Positions 59,429 through 64,000 of a DNA stretch of 64,000 nucleotides are shown piece after piece. Origin of the DNA: Propionibacteriaceae bacterium (GTDB lineage: Bacteria; Actinomycetota; Actinomycetes; Propionibacteriales; Propionibacteriaceae). Below the pieces are notes generated by a model that ran no database searches, was not told where the DNA came from, and saw only the letters and a list, made by a program, of their open reading frames with translations. Positions within the stretch are counted from its first letter, which is position 1, and each line of letters begins with the position of its first letter. Location of the stretch: positions 62,001 through 126,000 of the forward strand of contig JAISJP010000016.1 of assembly GCA_031261455.1 (NCBI GenBank). The letters run 5' to 3'. The position numbers were made by a program, and so were the translations under genes.

Positions 59429-60781
59429 ATGGGACGACTGTTTGGCACGGACGGAATCCGCGGCAAGGCTAATCGCGCGCCAATGGATGCGATGACGGCA
59501 TTTGCGCTGGGACAAGCGGTTACGCACGTGATCCATCCGGGGGATCGCGCGCCGGTGATCGTCATTGGCAAGGACACCCGCATCTCCGGCTACATGCTGG
59601 AGGCCGCATTGGAGGCCGGCGTCACCTCCATGGGCGGCGTCGTGCACATGCTTGGCGTGCTGCCCACGCCGGGCATCGCGTACATCACCGAGTCGATGCG
59701 CGCCGACGCCGGGTTCGTCGTATCCGCCTCCCACAACCCATTTTACGACAATGGCATCAAGGTGTTCGGCGGCAACGGCTTCAAACTGACCGACGCACAG
59801 GAGGACGAGATCGAGCGCCTGATGCTCTCCGGCGACCTGCCGTCCCTCGTGCCCGACCCCGCGAACATGGGTCGTGCCTACCGTCTGGACGACGTGCTCG
59901 GCCGCTACATCGTCTTCTTGAAGAACTCGTTCCCCCGCTCCCTGAGCCTCAACGGCGTGAAGGTTGTGCTGGACGTGGCCAACGGCGCCGCATATCGCGT
60001 AGCCCCGGCCGTCTTCCGCGAACTCGGCGCTGACGTCGTGGTCATCAACGACGACCCTGACGGCTACAACATCAACGAGAACGCAGGTGCGACCGCTCCC
60101 GAGGGTCTGGCCGCGAAGGTTGTCGAGGTGGGTGCCGAGGTCGGCTTTGCCTACGACGGCGACGCCGACCGTCTGATTGCGGTGGACGAGACCGGTGCCA
60201 TCGTCACCGGCGACCAGATCCTGCTCATCAATGCCCTCTTGATGAAGAGCGAAGGCCGCCTAGCCAACGACACTGTGGTGTCCACCGTGATGAGCAACCT
60301 CGGCTTCCGGGTGGCGTGCGAGAAGTACGGAATTACCAACCACGCGGCGCAAGTTGGCGACCGCAACGTGCTCGAGGCCATGCAGAGCCTTGGCGCGGTG
60401 ATCGGCGGCGAGGATTCTGGACACATGATCTTCCTGCGTCGCCAGACCACGGGTGACGGCATCCTCAGCAGTCTACAACTCATCGCCTGCATGTTGAAGC
60501 AGAATAAGCCGTTGTCAGAGCTGACTAAGGTGATGCAGGTGTTCCCGCAGGTGCTCATCAACATCGACGTCACCTCCAAGCCGAACCTGCCCGCAGTCCC
60601 CGAGATTGCCCGTGCTATCAAAGAGGCCGAGGAAGAGCTTGGCGAGTTGGGACGCGTGCTAGTGCGCTACTCCGGCACCCAAAACATGTGTCGCGTCATG
60701 GTCGAGGGCCCCAGTCAGAGCATCACGCTGCGACTAGCTGAGACGATAGCGGATGCCGTTCGCGCCACCATTGCTTTATGA
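59429..60781 (+). CDS. glmM: Phosphoglucosamine mutase
   Basis: MGRLFGTDGIRGKAN, VSASHNPFYDNGIKVFG, YDGDADR. Confidence 0.97.
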   Translation: MGRLFGTDGIRGKANRAPMDAMTAFALGQAVTHVIHPGDRAPVIVIGKDTRISGYMLEAALEAGVTSMGGVVHMLGVLPTPGIAYITESMRADAGFVVSASHNPFYDNGIKVFGGNGFKLTDAQEDEIERLMLSGDLPSLVPDPANMGRAYRLDDVLGRYIVFLKNSFPRSLSLNGVKVVLDVANGAAYRVAPAVFRELGADVVVINDDPDGYNINENAGATAPEGLAAKVVEVGAEVGFAYDGDADRLIAVDETGAIVTGDQILLINALLMKSEGRLANDTVVSTVMSNLGFRVACEKYGITNHAAQVGDRNVLEAMQSLGAVIGGEDSGHMIFLRRQTTGDGILSSLQLIACMLKQNKPLSELTKVMQVFPQVLINIDVTSKPNLPAVPEIARAIKEAEEELGELGRVLVRYSGTQNMCRVMVEGPSQSITLRLAETIADAVRATIAL

Positions 60782-61505
60782 TCCACGGAGCGTAGAAGGC
60801 GGTCCATACCAAGTAGAGCAGGAACGCCAGGAACGGGATGTAGAAGCTGCCGGAGAAGGCTTGTATCGGTTCCATCGGTGAGCCGGGAGCTGCGGTTCCC
60901 AGGAACACAAAGTTGGTGTCCAGATAGTGGTTGATGACCAACGCCACAGCCACCCAACCGGCCAGCACCAGTGCGACTTTCCACAGGTTGCGCCAGTTGG
61001 GACGGAACTCGCCCGCAACCAAGATCATCAGCGGATACGCCAGCAGAAAGCCGTGCGACGCGAAGCTCTGCCACGAGAAGATGTTCATAATGGGACGGTC
61101 AGCCCAGTCGGGAAACACCGCCGCGCACACCGCAGACCAGGTAGTCAGGGAGTACAACACCTCGCGACACACCACGTTGGGACGGATGGAATCAAACAGC
61201 ACCATCCACACTCCCATGGAGCACAGATGCCACGGGATACGACCCGGCGTGTACGCGCCGCCGACCGCGTAGGCGATCTGCACCACGAGGTCTAGCAGCA
61301 GTGTGATGATGCCCACGGTGAGGCGCATCTTGCGTCGCCCGTCTGCGTCCAGCCTCTTGTAGACGGCCACCGGGATTGCCACCACGAACACGCCAAGGAG
61401 CGCCAAAGCGATCAGATGAGCGGCTGAAAACAATCCAAAAGCCACACCATCGGGGATGGGTCGCTGTTGCCAGTACCAAAAGTAGTCGAACACTTGTCGC
61501 GCCAC
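60723..61505 (-). CDS. TIGR02206/YwaF-like membrane protein
   Basis: Multiple TM helices; FSAAHLIALALLGV; convergent overlap with glmM. Confidence 0.75.
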   Translation of the reverse strand: MARQVFDYFWYWQQRPIPDGVAFGLFSAAHLIALALLGVFVVAIPVAVYKRLDADGRRKMRLTVGIITLLLDLVVQIAYAVGGAYTPGRIPWHLCSMGVWMVLFDSIRPNVVCREVLYSLTTWSAVCAAVFPDWADRPIMNIFSWQSFASHGFLLAYPLMILVAGEFRPNWRNLWKVALVLAGWVAVALVINHYLDTNFVFLGTAAPGSPMEPIQAFSGSFYIPFLAFLLYLVWTAFYAPWIIKQWWRERHPLSSQLVAA

Positions 61506-61752
61506 CCCTATCAGTCAAGAACAACACATTGTAAACACGCGCCGACAGACGCAGTCATCCACCCGTCCATGAGCGGATTCTGCGACTGCACGCAGAATGA
61601 CGAAGGAAGTCCTACATACCAACAGACACATCTGCGGACGCCCGGTTACATATGTGGACGCATGAGTGCTAGCATGGTGTCTTGACCAAACGCACTAGCC
61701 ACGGTCGCCAATGTAGGGCAGCAAGAACAACAGGGACGGGAGCAATCGAGCT

Positions 61753-61827
61753 ATGACACACACAACCATGTGTATGCACTCGTCCATGTGCTGCCTGAGC
61801 GCAGGGCGCTACGGAGGCTGTCGCTAG
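61753..61827 (+). CDS. Met/Cys-rich leader peptide upstream of metQ
   Basis: MTHTTMCMHSSMCCLSAGRYGGCR* followed by a terminator hairpin. Confidence 0.55.
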   Translation: MTHTTMCMHSSMCCLSAGRYGGCR

Positions 61828-61856
61828 AAACTACCGTTTGGTTGTAGCCAATACCG

Positions 61857-61886
61857 CCGCCCGCGCACAAAAGCAGGGCGGTTTTT
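61857..61886 (+). terminator. Terminator/attenuator hairpin upstream of metQ
   Basis: CCGCCC-N13-GGGCGGTTTTT. Confidence 0.8.
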
Positions 61887-61975
61887 GTCTGTCTAAACAC
61901 TATTGGACACACACTCAGCACAAATGAACATGAACTAAGTCAAGATAACAACAAAACCCAACATAAGGAACAAAC

Positions 61976-62941
61976 ATGTCAGAAACAAAAGCCCCAAGCT
62001 CCCGCAGCAAACGCGGCGTTCTGCAGACAGTCGGTGCCGTCGCGGCATCCTTCGCCCTCCTGTTCGGCGCGGTCGGCTGCTCCGAGGACGAGGCCACGCC
62101 GTCCGGCACCACGACCACCACGGCTGCCAACGAGAAGGGCAGCGAGGCCAACCCCGTCAAGCTCGGCGTCGTTGGCGCTGAGGACGAGTACTGGGAAACC
62201 TACGTCGACGCCGCCAAGGCCGAGGGCATCTACGTCGAACTCGTCAACTTCTCCGAGTACCCGCTGCCCAACCCGGCGCTCAGCGCGGGCGACCTCGATC
62301 TGAACCAGTTCCAGCACATCATCTACCTGGCTACCTACATCGCCGAGACGGGCAAGGAACTCTCCCCCATCGGCGCCACCGCCATCTACCCGCTGGGCCT
62401 GTACTCGCTGAAGTACAAGAGCGTCGATGAGATTCCGGACGGTTCCGAGATCGCCATCCCCGATGACCCGTCCAACCAGGCTCGCGCCCTGCTGGTGCTG
62501 CAGTCTGCCGGTCTACTGAAGATCACCGGTGGCGGCTCCATCTTCTCGACGGTTGCCGACATCGACACCGACAACTCCCGCGTCACCGTCATCCAGTTGG
62601 CTGGCGCAAACACCCCGTCCGCACTGCAGGACGTGGCCGCAGCGATCATCAACAACGACTTCGTGGAGGACGCTGGCCTGAACTTTGCTGACGCCATCGC
62701 CAAGGACGACCCGAGCGATCCGAACGCACTGCCTTACGTCAACATCTTCGCGTCCCGTCCCGAAGACAAGACCAACCCGACCTACCTGAAGCTCGTCTCG
62801 ATCTTCCAGAACACCACGTCTGTGACCGAGGGCCTGCAAGAGAACTCGGGTGGCACGGCCGTGCTGCTGAAGACGCCGGTTGCTGACCTGGAGGCCTCCT
62901 TGGCTAAGGTTGTGGCCGACAACAAGGCACAGAACAGCTAG
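61976..62941 (+). CDS. metQ: Methionine ABC transporter substrate-binding lipoprotein
   Basis: Lipobox FGAVGC; NLNQFQHIIYLATY-like and NIFASRPEDKTNPTYLKL. Confidence 0.9.
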   Translation: MSETKAPSSRSKRGVLQTVGAVAASFALLFGAVGCSEDEATPSGTTTTTAANEKGSEANPVKLGVVGAEDEYWETYVDAAKAEGIYVELVNFSEYPLPNPALSAGDLDLNQFQHIIYLATYIAETGKELSPIGATAIYPLGLYSLKYKSVDEIPDGSEIAIPDDPSNQARALLVLQSAGLLKITGGGSIFSTVADIDTDNSRVTVIQLAGANTPSALQDVAAAIINNDFVEDAGLNFADAIAKDDPSDPNALPYVNIFASRPEDKTNPTYLKLVSIFQNTTSVTEGLQENSGGTAVLLKTPVADLEASLAKVVADNKAQNS

Positions 62942-62973
62942 TCAACTAGCACTAATAGCAACATGATGTAGTG

Positions 62974-63064
62974 TGGATGGCCGGTTGGGTGTTCACTGGC
63001 CTCAAGTTCAATCGGGCTTCAAGTAAGCAAGTCTGAACTCTAGCCAGACCCAACCGGCCATCCA
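62974..63064. promoter_or_regulatory. 17-bp perfect stem-loop between metQ and metN
   Basis: TGGATGGCCGGTTGGGT ... ACCCAACCGGCCATCCA. Confidence 0.85.
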
Positions 63065-63101
63065 TCATTCACGTAAACCACAAGGAAGCAAACACAAACA
63101 C

Positions 63102-64000
63102 ATGGCACTGGTCGAGTTTCGGGACGTCACCAAAGTCTTTGACGTGACACCCACGAAAGACAACCGCCGTGTCCGCACACTCACCGTCCTCGACCACGTC
63201 AACCTCGACATTGAACAGGGCGAAATCTTCGGGCTGATCGGCTACTCCGGGGCGGGCAAGTCCACGCTGGTGCGGCTCGTCAACGCCCTCACCCCCGTGA
63301 CTTCCGGCTCCATCAAGGTGGGGGACGTCGAGGTCACCACCCTGAAGGAACACGCGCTGCAGGAGCTGCGACGCGGCATCGGCATGGTGTTCCAACAGTT
63401 CAATCTGCTGAACTCGCGCACCGTCGCGGGCAACGTGGCCTACCCGTTGGCCGTCGCTGGCGTGAAGCGCGCCGAACGCGACGCCCGGGTTGCAGAACTG
63501 CTGTCTTTCGTTGGATTGACCGACAAGGCGCACGCTTACCCGGACCAACTTTCTGGTGGACAGAAGCAGCGCGTCGGCATCGCCCGCGCCTTGGCAAACC
63601 ACCCCACGCTGTTGCTGGCTGACGAGGCCACCAGCGCCCTCGACCCCGAGACCACCCAAGAGGTGCTGGCGCTGTTGCGCCGCGTCAACGCCGAGTTTGG
63701 CACCACCATCATCGTCATCACCCACGAGATGGAGGTCATCCGCTCCACCGCGCATCGCGTTGCCGTGTTGGACGAAGGCCGCATCGTCGAACAGGGCGAG
63801 GTCTTTGAGGTGTTCTCACGTCCGCAAAGCCCCGTGACGGCCCGATTCGTCGCTACCGTGATTGCGCCGCCTCCCTCTGGTGACGCCCTGGCCGCACTGC
63901 ACGCACAACATCCCACCGCCACGTTGGTGACGCTCCGTTTCGACGACACCGCCACTGACCAGACTCACGTCTATCGCCGCTTCTTCGACGCACAAGTGAC
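63102..64000 (+). CDS. metN: Methionine ABC transporter ATP-binding protein, truncated by window end
   Basis: GYSGAGKSTLVRL Walker A, LSGGQKQRVGIARAL; C-terminal NIL-like region begins. Confidence 0.93.
   Translation, partial: MALVEFRDVTKVFDVTPTKDNRRVRTLTVLDHVNLDIEQGEIFGLIGYSGAGKSTLVRLVNALTPVTSGSIKVGDVEVTTLKEHALQELRRGIGMVFQQFNLLNSRTVAGNVAYPLAVAGVKRAERDARVAELLSFVGLTDKAHAYPDQLSGGQKQRVGIARALANHPTLLLADEATSALDPETTQEVLALLRRVNAEFGTTIIVITHEMEVIRSTAHRVAVLDEGRIVEQGEVFEVFSRPQSPVTARFVATVIAPPPSGDALAALHAQHPTATLVTLRFDDTATDQTHVYRRFFDAQV

Overview
The window looks like an actinobacterial chromosome segment in which housekeeping genes (pckG, flotillin/NfeD, pssA-psd, glmM, metQ-metN) alternate with dense defence and mobile islands. 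Left island (1-7.4 kb): DUF262 + HEPN pair, XamI-like type II R-M, regulator and restriction-gene remnants, AbiE toxin-antitoxin, and a tRNA-Pro 3'-end remnant that looks like an attachment site. Second island (7.5-29.7 kb): lies between a full-length and a truncated copy of the same carD-like gene; it carries Phd-Doc, a type I R-M operon with an embedded fic gene and repeat-bearing hsdS, an uncharacterised GHKL-ATPase / PRTase-like / membrane-protein operon, Mrr, VapBC and a tight Ser-Glu-Ser-Glu-Ser tRNA array. It ends in TA-gene debris beside a tRNA-Arg with a duplicated 3' end. Third region (41.7-54.6 kb): a type III CRISPR-Cas locus with a reverse transcriptase-Cas1 fusion, an 11-spacer array, Cas10 without an evident HD domain but with intact GGDD, long (probably fused) RAMP proteins plus a Csx19-like protein resembling the III-D variant, Cas6, a Csx15-like protein and a divergent membrane-anchored CARF-like protein. 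All calls come from reading the sequence and supplied translations; no database search was run.
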